Source: Tolypeutes matacus
Taxonomy: Eukaryota; Chordata; Mammalia; Cingulata; Chlamyphoridae
Assembly (NCBI GenBank): GCA_026826555.1
Contig: JAKSZT010054334.1
Coordinates: 27,469,877 to 27,533,876, forward strand
Length of the DNA stretch: 64,000 bases
Direction of reading: 5' to 3'
The notes beneath the pieces were generated by a model, which saw only the letters and a list, made by a program, of their open reading frames with translations, was not told the DNA's origin and ran no database searches. The position numbers and the translations under genes were made by a program. This document shows positions 12,396-23,816 of this stretch, one piece after another (within the stretch, counting starts at the first letter, position 1; every line of letters starts with the position of its first letter).

Positions 12396-13363
12396 TTGTT
12401 TTTTAAATTTCAATGACTTTATTGAGATATAATTGACATACAATAAAGTGCACATATTTTAAAAGTGTGGCTTCATGTTTTGATATATGTATACACCCAT
12501 GAAACCATCATCACAGGCAAGTTAGTGAACATATTCATTAACCCCAGAAGTTTCATGTCCTTTTATAATCCCCGTCCTCCACAGGCAACCACTGGTCTTT
12601 CTTTCTTTTTTATTTTGAGATACATTTTGTTCCATGTATCAATAGTTTGTCCCTATTTATTCCAAGTAGTACTCCATTGTATGGCTATACCATAACTCCG
12701 TTATCCATTTAAGCGTCAATGGCTATTTGAATTGTTTCAAAGGTTTTTGCTACTACAAGTAAAACTGCTATGATCATTTGTGTACTAGTCTTTGTATAGA
12801 CATATGTTTTCTTTTCTCTTGGGTAAATATTTAGGAAATTGAATAGCTAGATAATATGGAAGGTATAGGTATAACATTTTTAAAAACTGCCAAACTCTTC
12901 TAAAATGGTTGTACCCTTTTACATTCTGAACGACTATTTTTGAAAACCTCTTTCTTCACCAACACTTGATATGATCAGTCTCCTTAAATTTTGTCATTCT
13001 AGTAGGTGTGTATCTCATAGTAATTTTTATTTGCTTTTCCCTAATGACCAATAATGTGAGCCTCTTTCCAAGTGCTTGTTTGCTCTCTATATATCTTATT
13101 TGGTGAAATCTTACAAATGTTGCCCATTTTTTAAAATTGAGTTGATTTTTGTCATTATGGGGTTTTGAGTGTTCTTTGTATATTTCAGATATACATTCTT
13201 TATGAAATATATGCTTTGAAAATATTTTCTTCCAGTCTGTCGTTTGCCTTCTCATTCTTCTAAGAGTGTCTTTTGAAAAGCTGAAGTTTTTAATACAAAT
13301 GAAGTCCATATATCAATTTATTTTTTAAGGATCATGCTTTTTCTATCTTAGAAATCATTTCCT

Positions 13364-13861
13364 GGGGGACGGATGTGGCTCAAATGGTTGGGTGTCCATT
13401 TCCCATATGGAGGGACCTGAGTTCGATCCTTGAGACCTCCTGGTAAAATAAAGAAAAATATAGAAGACGCGTGGGCCACCAGGCCCTGTGAGCAGGTGTG
13501 CTGCCAGGTCCCACCCCCAGACTCCATGAGTGGGTGCACCGTCAGGCCCCATGTGTGGGTGCACCGCATGCAGCAAGATGATGACATAACAGGAGAGTGA
13601 CACAAGGAAGAGCCAAGACGAGATACGCCGCTGAAAAAACCAGGAACTAAGGTAATACAGGTGCAGAATGCCTCTCTCCCACATCGGAGGTTCCCAGGAT
13701 CGAATACCAGTGAAGACAGGAGGAGAAGGAGAAGAGAGGGCAGGAGATGGACACAGAGAATTGCCCAGTGAATGGACACAAAAACAGCAGAAACAGGGCA
13801 TGGGGGGTTAAAAATGGATAAAAAAGTAAATAAATAAATAAATCTTAAAAAAAAAAAAAAA
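13364..13861 (+). mobile_element. Long tRNA-headed SINE (DAS-like), sense
   Basis: About 498 bp bounded by the 14-bp TSD 'agaaatcatttcct' (13350-13363 and 13862-13875). The tRNA-like head has an A-box region 'gtggctcaaatggttggg' and a B box 'gagttcgatcc' at 13420-13430. A long body follows, then an (AAAT)n/poly-A tail at 13826-13861. A second B-box-like motif 'ggatcgaataccag' lies at about 13697-13710. It is much longer than the head-only copy at 39278-39370. Pol III transcribed, LINE-1 mobilised. The frames at 13348-13801 on the minus strand are not genes. Confidence 0.9.
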
Positions 13862-14418
13862 AGAAATCATTTCCTAATTCAAGATCACAAAGATTTCCTC
13901 TTAAGTTTTCTGCTAGAAGATATAAAAATTTAGATATAACATTTGGGCTTATGATCTATCTTGAGTTAATTTTTGTTTATGACATTGAAGTATGAATCTA
14001 TCATTTCTTTTCTTTCTTTTTTTCATTTTCTTTTTTTTTTTCTTTTTTCTTTTTTTTTTTTTAGCTTATGGATGTGCAATTGTTTCAGCACCATTTGTTG
14101 AAAAGACTATGTTTCTCCATTAAATTTGCAATGGTATAAAAAAACTAGTGTGAGCCTATTAATGGATTCTTTATTCTGTTCTGCTGATATATTTAATTAT
14201 CTTGATGCCAATGACACAGTATCTTCATTACTGTAGCTTTATATTAAGGTAGTGTTATTCTTCCAAATTTATTGCTCTTTTTCAACATTATTTCGGTTAT
14301 TCTAGGTCCTTTGCAGGTCTATATCAGTTTTAAATGAATTTATATGGGATTTGATAGGTATAACATTGAATCTATAGAAAAACTGGGGGAGAATTGACAT
14401 CTTACCAATATTGAGCAG

Positions 14419-14636
14419 GGATCAGCAGTCTTTTCCTATAAAGGGCCAAGTAGCAAAGATATTAGACTTCATGGGCCAGAGGATTCTGTCTCAACTAAAC
14501 TTTGCCACTGTAGTGCAAAAGTAGCTATAGACAATATGTAAATGGATGGATATGGCTGTATTCCAATAAAACTTTATTTACAAAATAGGTAGTAGGCCAA
14601 ATTTGGCCTGCAGGCTATAGTTTGCCAACCCCTGAT
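14419..14636. mobile_element. hAT-type MITE with 8-bp TSD
   Basis: Terminal inverted repeats begin 'cagggatcagcag' and end 'ttgccaacccctg'. It is flanked by the 8-bp duplication 'atattgag', the size made by hAT transposases. The interior ('cctataaagggccaagtag', 'aataaaactttatttac') matches a common nonautonomous eutherian hAT family, whose exact MER name I will not guess. It is inserted in the old LINE-1. Confidence 0.9.
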
Positions 14637-16163
14637 ATTGAGGCTCCCAACCCATGAATAAGGTATGTCTCTCCATTTATTTAGATCCTTAATTTCTCTC
14701 AACAATGTTTTTAGTTTTTAGGTGTACAGGTCTTGCATATCTTTTGTCAGATTTACCCCTAGGTATTTCAAAATTTTCATCCTTATTGTAAATGGCATTT
14801 TTATTTCAATTTCTGATTGTTCCTTGCTAGTATATAGAAATGTAATTGGATATTTGTAAATTATTGTGCTTGCTGCAACCTTGCTAAGCTCACTTATTAG
14901 TTCTAGTAGCTTTATTGTTGATTCCATTGGATTCTCTACGTAGACAACCATGTCATCTGTCAAAGATAGTTTTACTTTTTCCTTTCCAATCTGGAATCCC
15001 TCCTTCCCTCCCTCCCTTCCATCCATTTTTGCCTTGTTGTGCTGGCTAGAACATCAGGTTCAATGTTGATTAGAGGTGATGAAAGCAGACATTCTTGTCT
15101 TGTTTCCTGATCTTAGTGGGAAAGCAAAAGCTTTCAGACTTTCACCTTTAAGTATGATTCTGGCTTTAGATTTTTTTAGATGCCCTTTATCAGTTTGAAG
15201 AAACACCTTTCTATTTCTATTTTGCTGGGAGATTTAAAATCAGGAATACATGTATTTGGTCAAATGCTTTTATGCAATTATTGAGATTATCATATGGTTT
15301 TTTTTTTTTAATTTGTTAATATAATGAATTGCTTTAATTTTTTAATGTTAAGCCAACTATGCATTTCTAGGATAAACCTCACTTGACAGTTTATTGTTCT
15401 TTTTATATGCTATCAGATCCAACTTGTTAATGTTTATTTATAATTTCTGTATCTGTGTTCATGAGGCATATTGATCTATTATTTTCTCTTCTTGTAATGT
15501 CTTTGGTTGGTTTTAGTATCAGGGTAATAATGGGCTCATAGAATGAGTTGGGAAGTATCCTGTTCTCTTACATTTTCTGAAAAAGTTTGTGTAGAAATAT
15601 TATGTCTGCCTCAAATGTTTGACAGAATTCATCAATGAAGCCATCTGGGCCTGAGTTTACTTTATAGGAAAGTTTGTAACTACAAATTCAATATCTTTAA
15701 TAGATATAGGCCTACTCAAGTTACCTATTTCTTCTTGGGTGAGCTTTGGTAATTTGTGTCTTTAAAGAATGAATCCATTTAATCTCAGATGTCAAATTTT
15801 ATTTTAATAAAATTGTCCTTAATATTCCCTTATTATCCTTTTAATAGCTGTAGCATCTGTTGGGGTGTCACCCTGTCATTCCTGCTATTAGTTATTCGTT
15901 TCTTTTCTCCATTTCCCCTAATCAGTCTGGCTGGAAGATTACTATTTTATGGATCTTTTTCAAGATACAGATTTTAGTTTCTATTATTTTCTCTATTATT
16001 TTTTTCCATTTTTTATTTCATTGAATATTGCTCTGATCTTTATTTTTTTCACTTTCTTCTATGTACTTTGATTTTAATTGGTTCTTCTTTTTCTAGTTTC
16101 TTAAGGTTGCATTTTTCTTCTACATGAATGAGTTTTTTGACATTTCTTATAGTACAGGTCTCT

Positions 16164-17067
16164 GTTTTTTTTTGTTTGTTTGTTTGTTTGTTTGTTTGTT
16201 TACTTCAAGAGATTCACTTTATTTTTTAATTTTTTTCAGTAGGTACTGGGGAATGCACCCAGGACCTCATACATGGGAAGCAGGTGCTCAATCAGTGAGC
16301 TACACATGCTCCCTAAGAGACTCACTTTATTTTTTTAAATATATTTTTAATTTATTTTTAAAAGATACTTAGATTACAAAAAATGTTACATAAAAAAATA
16401 TAAGGGATTCCCATATGCTCCACTCCCCACACCTCCCACTTTTCCCACATTAACAAATTCTTTCATTAGTGTGGTACATTCATTGCAATTGATGAACACC
16501 TTTTGGAGCATTGCCACTAAGCATGGATTATAGTTTACATTGTAGTTTATACTCTTTCCCACTCAATTCTGTAGATTATGGCAAGATATATAATGGCCTG
16601 TATCTGTCATTGCAATGTCACTCAGGTCAATTCCAAGTCCTGAAAATGCCCCCATATTCCACCTGTTTTTCCCCCTCCTTGACTACAGTCTGTCCAGTGG
16701 CCACAGCCTCCACATCAATGATATAATTTCTTCCATTGCTAGAATCACAATAAGTCTATGGTAGAATACCAGTAAATCTACTCTAGTCCATATTTTATTC
16801 CCCAATCTGAGGATTCTGGGATGGTGATGCCCACTCCACCTCTAATTGATCCCATATGGCTGATGGATGGGACTCTCTTGCTTGCAGTTGTAGACTCTCT
16901 TGGTTCCTTGGTGTAGTGGTTGTCCATCCTCACCTCCTTGTTAGTTGTCCTGGATGAGTCCAATGAACTGGAGAGTAGGTGTAGCAACTCCACTGAGGCT
17001 CAGGGACCAGCTGGCACATGTACAGCCCAGAGATTAAAGTCTCTTGGATGTATACCTACCAACAGTT
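16164..17067 (-). mobile_element. Family X retroelement, copy 3, with nested SINE
   Basis: Antisense copy bounded by the TSD 'caggtctct' (16155-16163 and 17068-17076), inserted in the old LINE-1. The tail side has (TTTG)n at 16172-16201. A SINE has later inserted in the tail (16229-16314). The body from 16330 aligns with copies 1 and 4: 'ggattcccatatgctcc', 'atggattatagtttacattg', 'gggatggtgatgcccactcc'. The TSD and A-rich tail identify a non-LTR retroposon truncated at its 5' end near 17067. A minus-strand frame at 16778-16993 parallels one in copy 1, but shared chance openness is possible. Confidence 0.8.
16229..16314 (-). mobile_element. Short tRNA-headed SINE, antisense
   Basis: A short head-type SINE. 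In antisense it reads 'aatgcacccaggacctcat' then 'caatcagtgagctac', the complement of the B and A box regions. It is flanked by copies of a TSD 'aagaga(t/c)tcactttat' at about 16207-16228 and 16315-16336. It lies in the tail of X copy 3. Confidence 0.8.
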
Positions 17068-17408
17068 CAGGTCTCTTGATTATTAATTCTTTCAGCCTTT
17101 GTGTGTTTGCAAAAATCTTTATTTCACTTTCTTTTTTGAAATAAATTTTCACTGGGTACAGAATTCTAGGTTGACAGATTTTTTTCCTCTCAGTACTTTA
17201 AAGATGTGGTTTTACTATCTTCCCACTTGTATTGTTTCTCAAAAGAAAGCTACTATTTTTCTTATCTTTGTTCCTCTACATGTAAACAGACCTTTTTTCT
17301 CGAGCTGCTAAGATATTTTCTTTAGCACTGGTTTTGAGCAATTTGATTATTGTGTATTATGTTCCTTGTACTTGGGGTTTGTAGAGCTTTTTGAATTTGT
17401 GCGTATAT

Positions 17409-17851
17409 TGTTTCTGAGGGCTGCCATAACCCAATACCACAAATTGGGTGGCTTAAAACAACGGAAGTTTATTCTCTCATTGTAATGGAGGCTAGAATCC
17501 TGAAATCAAGGTATCAGCAGGGCCATGCTCCTTCTGAAGGCTTTAGGGAAGAATCCTCTCTTGCCTCTTCCCAGCTTCTGATAGCTCTCAACAATCCTTG
17601 GTATCCCGTGCCTTGTACCTGCATTACTTCCCACTCTGCCTCTGCCTTCACATGGTGTATCTGTGTGCCTCAAATCTACCTCTCCTTATAAGGATACCAG
17701 TCATTGGATTGAGGGCCCATCCTAATCCAATATAAACAAATCTTAACTTGATTACATTTTTAAAGACCCTTTTTCAAATAATGTCACATTCACAGGTATG
17801 GGGTTTAGGACTTCGACATATCTTTCGCGGGGCACAATTCAACCCACAAAG
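17409..17851 (-). mobile_element. MLT1-type MaLR solo LTR, antisense
   Basis: Antisense MLT1 hallmark 'agggctgccataacccaata ... ggtggcttaaaacaac' at the left, 'ccttataaggataccagtc' in the middle, and 'cacattcacaggtatggggt' and 'acaattcaaccca' at the right. It splits the 5' UTR of the old LINE-1. The frame at 17485-17691 lies inside it and is spurious. Confidence 0.85.
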
Positions 17852-19045
17852 GTGGGTTTATAATTTTTATCAAATTTGGAAACTGGGGGGGGTGTCATTA
17901 TTTTTTCAAATAATTCTTCTGCTCCACCCTTCCTCTCTTTTGCTAATTCCAGTTAGATGTATATTAGGCCACTTGAAGGTATCTCCAGCTTTCTGATGCT
18001 CATTTTATTTTATTTATGTTATTCATGTTTCCTTTTTTATGGTTTCTACTTCCATGGTCTTGAGTTCACCATTCTCTTCTTTTTCAATGTCTATTCTGCC
18101 ATTAATTCAATCCAGTGTGTTTTCCATCTCATACATTGTATTTCTGAGCCTGTTTAAATATACTTCATGCCTTTCTTTAACTTTTTGAATATATGAACTA
18201 GAGCTCTAAAGATTATTTTACTGTCTTCATCTACTACTCTAACATTTACGTGAGTTCTGGATTGATGTCAATTCATTCATTTTCTCATGGTGTCATATTT
18301 TCCTGCTTCTTTGCATGCCTAGTGATCTTTGGTTGTATGCCAGACAATGTGAATTTTACCTTTTTGGATGCTAGATATTATTGTATTCTATCAATATTCT
18401 TGAGCTTTGTTCTGGGAGGCAGTTAAGTTATTTGGAAACAGTCTAATCTTTTCATGTCTTGCTTTTAATATTTGTTTACATAGGACCAGAGCTTCATTTA
18501 ATATAGGGCTAGTTAATCCCCTTTACAGAGCTAAAACCCTTCTAATGCACCATGAATTATGCTGTTTTTCAGTCTGGTTTAAAAAACAGCCTGGCCTTGT
18601 GTGGGTATGAAGTACTGTTCCCTTTAATCCATTCAGATGGTCCTTTTCTCAACCACAGGAAATTTCCTCAGGCGTATGTACTGATAAATACTCATCTGAA
18701 TATTCAAGGAGGATACTCTGCTGACATTGGGGGTTCTTTCTCTGTAAGACTCTCTCTTCTCAAGTACCCTGTCCAAGGAACTCCAGCAGCCTTGGTCTCC
18801 CTAGACTCTCAGCTTCATCTTCTTATTTTGGGGAGTCTGCTGGGTACCAGCTGGGTTTCTGGGTTCTTTTCTTGGGCCACAGTCTAGAAACTCTCTCCAT
18901 GCAGTAAGCTGGAGCAATCACAGAGATCACCTCAATTGTTCCTGTCTCTCAGAGACCACTGCTTTTTACTGTTCCAGAATTTTTTTTCTGACAGAGGGAT
19001 AAATTTGATCCCTGTTACTCCATATTAGTTGGAAGCAGAAGTCTT

Positions 19046-19635
19046 TTCTGGTTGTTTTAAATTCCCTAATTAGAGATGTTTAATACAATCATGGAGCTAA
19101 GATTGCATCAAGGACATGGCAAAAATAAAATGTCCAATAAAAGCAGAATTCCTCTTGTGGTATATGACACATATGGCTAACATACAGATAGATTTGGCCT
19201 ACTCATCTAGATTATACATAGCACAATGACAAGGATTTTGTCATGGATTTCTCATGTATGCTTCCATTGTCCCTAGCCTGTACCCTGAAGAAACAGGATA
19301 AATGGTAGTAATTAGTAATTTGCTTTCTCCTTTCACAGCTTAAGTCTGTTTCTTTTGCTTTAGCAGAGACAATATACCACCACAAATGTTCACTAATTTG
19401 CCTTATTATGTAGATCTTGTAAGAACGTCTTTTTTAGCATTTTTATAAGCAAATATAATTTAAAAAAAAAAAAAGATCCCTAGTCTGGTTCCTTTTTAAA
19501 CTATATGAAAGGACAGGGGCTATCTCATGTGCCTTTAATAATTCTTAATGTTGATCTGAGAAATGTTGGTATATAAGGCTGATTGAGAGAATACAACCTG
19601 GAAAACCCACGGTGAGGATTCTTTCATGAGCCATT
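19046..19635. other. Unassigned noncoding stretch
   Basis: Sequence between the LINE-1 5' end and a MIR. Poly-A run at 19460-19473. No gene seen. Confidence 0.35.
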
Positions 19636-19992
19636 GTGTTCAGTGGAAAGAACACTGAGGCAACTTGGAGTTTTGATTCAATACTTAGGAGCAGGCCTCA
19701 GTTCCAATTCCTGGTACCAACAGCTGTGTAATCTAACTTTGATCTCCTTAACTCTAAAAAGATGGCAATATCATCTTGCACATTTGGCATGAGAATCATA
19801 GACACCAGTCAAAAAACACTGAGCACAGGCCCTGCCACGTAGTAGGACTCTGGCTCTGCTCTTAACTAGCTATGGCCTGATGGTTAGTGGTTTCAGTGAG
19901 AGATTTAGTTCCTACTTAACAGAGTTAGTGTGAAAATTATATTGAATAATGTAAGTGAAAGCACTTGGTAAAAAAAGTATTAATAAATACTT
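19636..19992 (+). mobile_element. MIR SINE, sense
   Basis: MIR-like order: 'agtggaaagaacactg', 'cagttccaattcctgg', 'gtgtaatctaactttgatctc', then 'gtgaaaattatattgaataatgtaa' and 'gcacttggtaaaaaa'. Decayed, and longer than usual because of an internal insert near 19830-19890. Confidence 0.55.
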
Positions 19993-21022
19993 ATTGATTA
20001 ATCCCTGCTGACCAACAATCACTTAAACAACCCATAAAACCTCTGTGGGATTCTTTAAGAAAATTAAAATACTTGGGGGCAAGGGGTGATCGTTGATATT
20101 TTAGTCTTTCTCCAACCAAGACTTCCTTTCTTCCAAACCAACAGTGTACTCTCCTCAAAACAAATACATATTTATTCAAGGACTGTCAAGATGAACACCT
20201 AATTAATTAATTAATTAATATTAATAAATAATTAAGTATTTATTATTTTTAAAATATTTTATGTATTTTCAATACAAATTGATACAATAAAAACCAAGCA
20301 AGCATACAGCATTTTGCATTATTATTTTATCAAGACTCACATTTTGGCAATAAATAATGATATAAATCAACTAGAGAACAGCATGAAAATACCAATAAAG
20401 ACAAATATTATCTTAACTTTCTCATATTGTCCTCTTATCATGTCTCCTGTTAGAAGTGGTTAGGAGGAAAAGTGAAATACTTCTTAAAACAACCCTTACC
20501 ATAAATATTTAAATTTTGATACTGTTCTATCCACACACAAAAAAAAAAAATTAGCAAAGGAAATGCAATGCTGTCTTCAGTAGTGATGTAGAGATAAACA
20601 CTAATAGCAATAATGTACCACATAATCATAGAGAAATAAAATTGATAAAGAACCAGCAAATGAAAGTCCCTCAAGAAACCTCTTCATAGAATAGATATAA
20701 ATAGGAGTTCTGGAGCAGTTAGAAATTTTTTATTTAACCCTATTCTGACTTACTTAGAATTGTCCTGAATATGAAAGAACAAATGTTTTTCTTTTATATA
20801 GGAGTCACAGAATAAAATAAATCATATACACTAAATATTATAGGTTCCAATTAAAAATATAATTTTAAGGTGTTAGGATAGTCTGCTAGTAATTCTTCTT
20901 GCCAAAAAAAGCCTCCGACAAAGCAAACTCTAGTTATACAAAGCTAAATTCATTCAGAGAATTTAAAATATCACTTGGTCATTTCCCCAAAATTTATAGA
21001 AATAATTGAAAAGATATATTTT
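19993..21022. other. Unassigned AT-rich stretch
   Basis: Contains (AATT)n at 20201-20220 and many A/T runs. No gene or named repeat. Confidence 0.35.
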
Positions 21023-21088
21023 AAAAGTACACACACACAAAAAAAATAAATAAATAAAAAATATAAAAAAAAAAAGTACACACATACA
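21023..21088. repeat. A-rich tract flanked by 17-bp direct repeats
   Basis: 'aaaagtacacacacaca' at 21023-21039 recurs with one mismatch at 21072-21088. Between them is a 32-bp run of A with interspersed T, like a retroposon tail without a body. A tail-only LINE-mediated insertion or slippage duplication could each explain it. Confidence 0.6.
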
Positions 21089-21626
21089 CACACACTGTCA
21101 TTTCTATTTCTTCTTTTAATGCTGGCTCAGGGCACAGGGGGTGTCATACCTGTTGGGAGAGCAGAGGGGTCACATGCACTGTGGTTTGAAAAGGGTCCCT
21201 GTGTGGACTCTGATGAGCACCCAAATACTGAGCAGTTTTGCTCAAATTTCTATTCTTCAAAGGGAAAAAAAACCAACTTATTAGAAAGGTCCAAATTTCC
21301 ACCTACATAATTTCAGGCCCTAAATTACTGCTGGTTTAATTGCCATAGCTGAGTTTTGTACACCTTTTTTTGAAAGGTTTCAAGAGAAAGAAGGACTCTA
21401 ATTTTCAAAAAGATTGGAAAAAAAAAACAGTGTGCATAGAACGGAGGCGGGGGTGGGGGCTAAATGAAGGGCAAGCTGAAATTCTTGGCAAGCACAATTC
21501 CAAAGTAGACAACAAAAGACAATGAGAAAAGGTATCCAGCACCTGGGCGTCTTTAAGCAGAAAGCAAATACCAAGGTGAGGGGAAGAGTGAAAGGGAAGG
21601 AGAGGGGGACCAGTCACATGGAACAG
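21089..21626. other. Unassigned noncoding stretch
   Basis: No recognisable gene. The frames at 21119-21310 (+) and 21405-21617 (-) have no known motif and overlap low-complexity purine-rich sequence. Confidence 0.35.
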
Positions 21627-22058
21627 TGTTTTAACTTCCTAGGCTACTCAAAGCAAATATCATGAATGGGCCAGGTTAAACAGTGGAAATTTATTTGCTG
21701 ATGGTTTGAGGCTGAGAAAATGTCCAAATCAAGGCGATGCTTTCTTCCTGAAGAAGGCTGCTGGTGATCTTTGGCTCCTCTGTCACATGGCAAGGCACAA
21801 GGTGGCATCTGCTGGTCTTTCCAGGTTTTGTTGATTTCAGCTTCTTGCTTCTGTGGCTTTCCCTCTCTTTGTCTCAATTTCATTCTCTTATAAAGGACTC
21901 CAGTAATAGGATTAAGACCCATCCTGATTGAGGTGGGTCACACTTTAACTGAAGTAGCCTTATCAAAAAGTCCTGCTTATAATGGGTCCATACCCACAGA
22001 AATGGATTAACTTTAAGAGCATGTTTTTCTGGGGTACATTCAGTTCCAAACCACCACA
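21627..22058 (-). mobile_element. Solo LTR, MaLR-like, antisense, first of a tandem pair
   Basis: Antisense LTR starting TGTTTTAACTTCC. Shared blocks with 22064-22537 and 24220-24676 are 'aaaatgtccaaatcaagg', 'ctcctctgtcacatggcaa', 'tcattctcttataaaggac' and 'gaaatggattaact'. Flanked by 'aacag' on the left and 'gacag' on the right, a decayed 5-bp TSD of the size made by ERVL/MaLR elements. Frames 21644-21922 and 21880-22071 are within it. Confidence 0.8.
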
Positions 22059-22063
22059 GACAG

Positions 22064-22537
22064 TGTTTCAATGTACTAGACTGCTGAAATGCAATATATA
22101 AGAAATGGGTTGGCTTTTACAATGGAGATTTATTAATTTACAAGCTTACAGTTCTGAGGCCATGAAAATGTCCAAATCAAGGCATCATCAGGTGATGCTC
22201 TTTACCTGAAGACCAGTGATCCTGGACTCCTCTGTCACATGGCAATGCACAATGGAGGCCTCTGCTAGTTGCTCCATTTTCCTCCAGGTCTCATTGCTCC
22301 AGCTTCCTACTTCAGTGACTTTCCTTTTCTCTTCATCTGAATTTCATTCTCTTATAAAGGACTCCATAAGAGGATTAAGACCCACCCTGGGTCATGCCTT
22401 ACTGAAGTAACCAAATCAAAAGGCCCTTAACTGAAGTAACCTAACCAAAATGTCCCACCCACAATAGGTTTACACTCACAGGAATGGATTAACTCTAAAA
22501 ACATAATTTTATGGGATCCATATAGTCTCAAACTACC
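22064..22537 (-). mobile_element. Solo LTR, MaLR-like, antisense, second of a tandem pair
   Basis: The same LTR family and orientation, immediately after the first with only about 5 bp between. Starts TGTTTCAATGTACTAG and ends 'ctcaaactacca'. It is clearly diverged from its neighbour, for example in the 22220-22330 region. No internal retroviral sequence lies between or beside the two. Confidence 0.8.
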
Positions 22538-22850
22538 AGACTGTATATGCTCAAGTTTGAGAACTGTGACTGAAAGAATTCTATTCCCTCCCTCCGGCTC
22601 TTCCTTCCCCCTAATCTATTCTCCAATCTCCAAAAAAAAAGCAACAATTCCTAAGACTAGATCCATCCAGGCTCTGAAAAAGAATCTCTAATACCAAGTC
22701 AATCTTTAAACAGATGGAGAGAAAGAAAGGGGAATGATCAAAGGGCACTATATCCGTGAAGGTAGTGAAACAAGCATGATGTAACTTTATATTCAACAAA
22801 CACCCATGAGGACCTATTATAGCCAGACACTGAGTTTGACTTTTTTTAAA
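22538..22850. other. Unassigned noncoding stretch
   Basis: No gene. The part at 22780-22840 ('aacaaacacccatgagg...') weakly resembles the start of a common ancient repeat, 'aacaaatatttattgag'. Confidence 0.3.
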
Positions 22851-23115
22851 CATGACTAACATTCATGAAATGCTCACATGTGCCAGGCACTGTCCTATAA
22901 GTTTTTCATAAACCACCTCATTTAATCTTCACAACAACCCAATAAATATGGTTCTATCATGACTCCTGTTTTACGGGGTGGGGGGAAATAATTGAGATTC
23001 AGAAAATAGAAACAACTTGCCTGATGCCATGCAACTCTTAGTAATAGAAAGATTTAATCCCAGATAATTTGTCTCCAGAGCCCTATCCTTATCTACAATG
23101 CTATATTGTAAACTA
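22851..23115 (+). mobile_element. MIR SINE, sense
   Basis: Good match to the MIRb/MIRc order: 'tgtgccaggcactgtcctat', 'cctcatttaatcttcacaac', 'acaacttgcctgatgcca', and the tail 'ctccagagccctatcc'. Confidence 0.8.
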
Positions 23116-23525
23116 ATGCTTTATTGGTAGTGTTTGTTAAGTTTTGGAAGGGTTGAATGGGTAGTGCTGACATCATTCTTTATGCACAACCTTTTTGCTG
23201 CCCTTCTCATTTTCCTTGGTTTCATGAACTAAACATAAATTCAGTTTAAATGTAATGTTAACTTTTCTCTACATCTGTCTGTTGGCACACATCCCCTCAA
23301 CCTTCATGCTTCTGTTAGTGAGGCCAGAGGTTGTTCAAAAGGAAGGATTTGAGTGTGCTGTGCAATGTTAGCATCAGTAGACTCTTCCTCCTAGTTAGAT
23401 ATTCCTATGTGAAAATAAAGAGAAATTAATTCCCCAAGGCTGTAAATGCTGAGCAGTAAGGAAGCTGGACAGCAGCTGGAAGCCAAGCTGGAAACCAGCA
23501 TGTATGCCATGGAAGTGGCTGAGAT
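23116..23525. other. Unassigned noncoding stretch
   Basis: No gene or named repeat recognised. Confidence 0.35.
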
Positions 23526-23690
23526 AGAGCAGTTTGAATCTCAACTCTGCCACTTAGTTCCTGTGGGTTCCCCAGTCACAAGCCCCTCTGAGCTTATTTA
23601 TTCATGCGAATACAATGGAAAAATAAGATGCCTATCCCAATGACAATATTGTAGTAAATAAAAGGGACAATAAGTATAAAAGAGCCTAGC
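23526..23690 (+). mobile_element. MIR SINE, sense
   Basis: 'gtttgaatctcaactctgcc acttag', 'gagcttatttattcatgcga' and 'gtataaaagagcctagcatc' follow the MIR core order. The 65-codon frame at 23446-23643 overlaps it and is not a gene. Confidence 0.65.
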
Positions 23691-23816
23691 ATCCCACTTG
23701 TGCTTCAAGCATGTAGCCTGAAATTCATAGATGTTAACCTGCTATGTCTATATTTGACTGCCTGTTGACTGGCCCAGTTTCCTCTTGAATTAAACACAAA
23801 GATTGTGAAGATTCTA

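Larger units (their letters stand above)
12956..15026 (-). pseudogene. LINE-1 ORF2 remnant inside the old LINE-1
   Basis: Minus-strand frames at 14718-15026 and 12956-13309 are fragments of ORF2p. The first has an RT active-site-like box reading LTDDMVVYVENP near 14935-14975, so the aspartate pair is still visible. The second carries C-terminal ORF2 sequence with 'IREKQIKITMRY'. They are separated by frameshifts, a SINE and a MITE, so no product is possible. Confidence 0.8.
12396..19045 (-). mobile_element. Old LINE-1 (L1M type), antisense, with recognisable 5' end, four insertions inside
   Basis: The 3' UTR is at 12396-12560 ('tttattgagatataattgac'). ORF2 remains run through 12950-13350, 13876-14415 and 14640-16110. 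A 5' UTR-like block covers 17077-17408 and 17852-19045, ending in 'ccctgttactccata', the end typical of L1M elements. It is older and more diverged than the copy at 5459-7960. Insertions: SINE 13364-13861, hAT MITE 14419-14636, X copy 16164-17067, MLT1 LTR 17409-17851. I did not recognise the endonuclease or ORF1 region, so an internal deletion near 16110 is likely. Confidence 0.85.

Noticed and set aside
13348..13801. Two minus-strand frames of 143 and 148 codons
   Set aside because: Both are the antisense of the long SINE at 13364-13861, overlapping each other in different frames.
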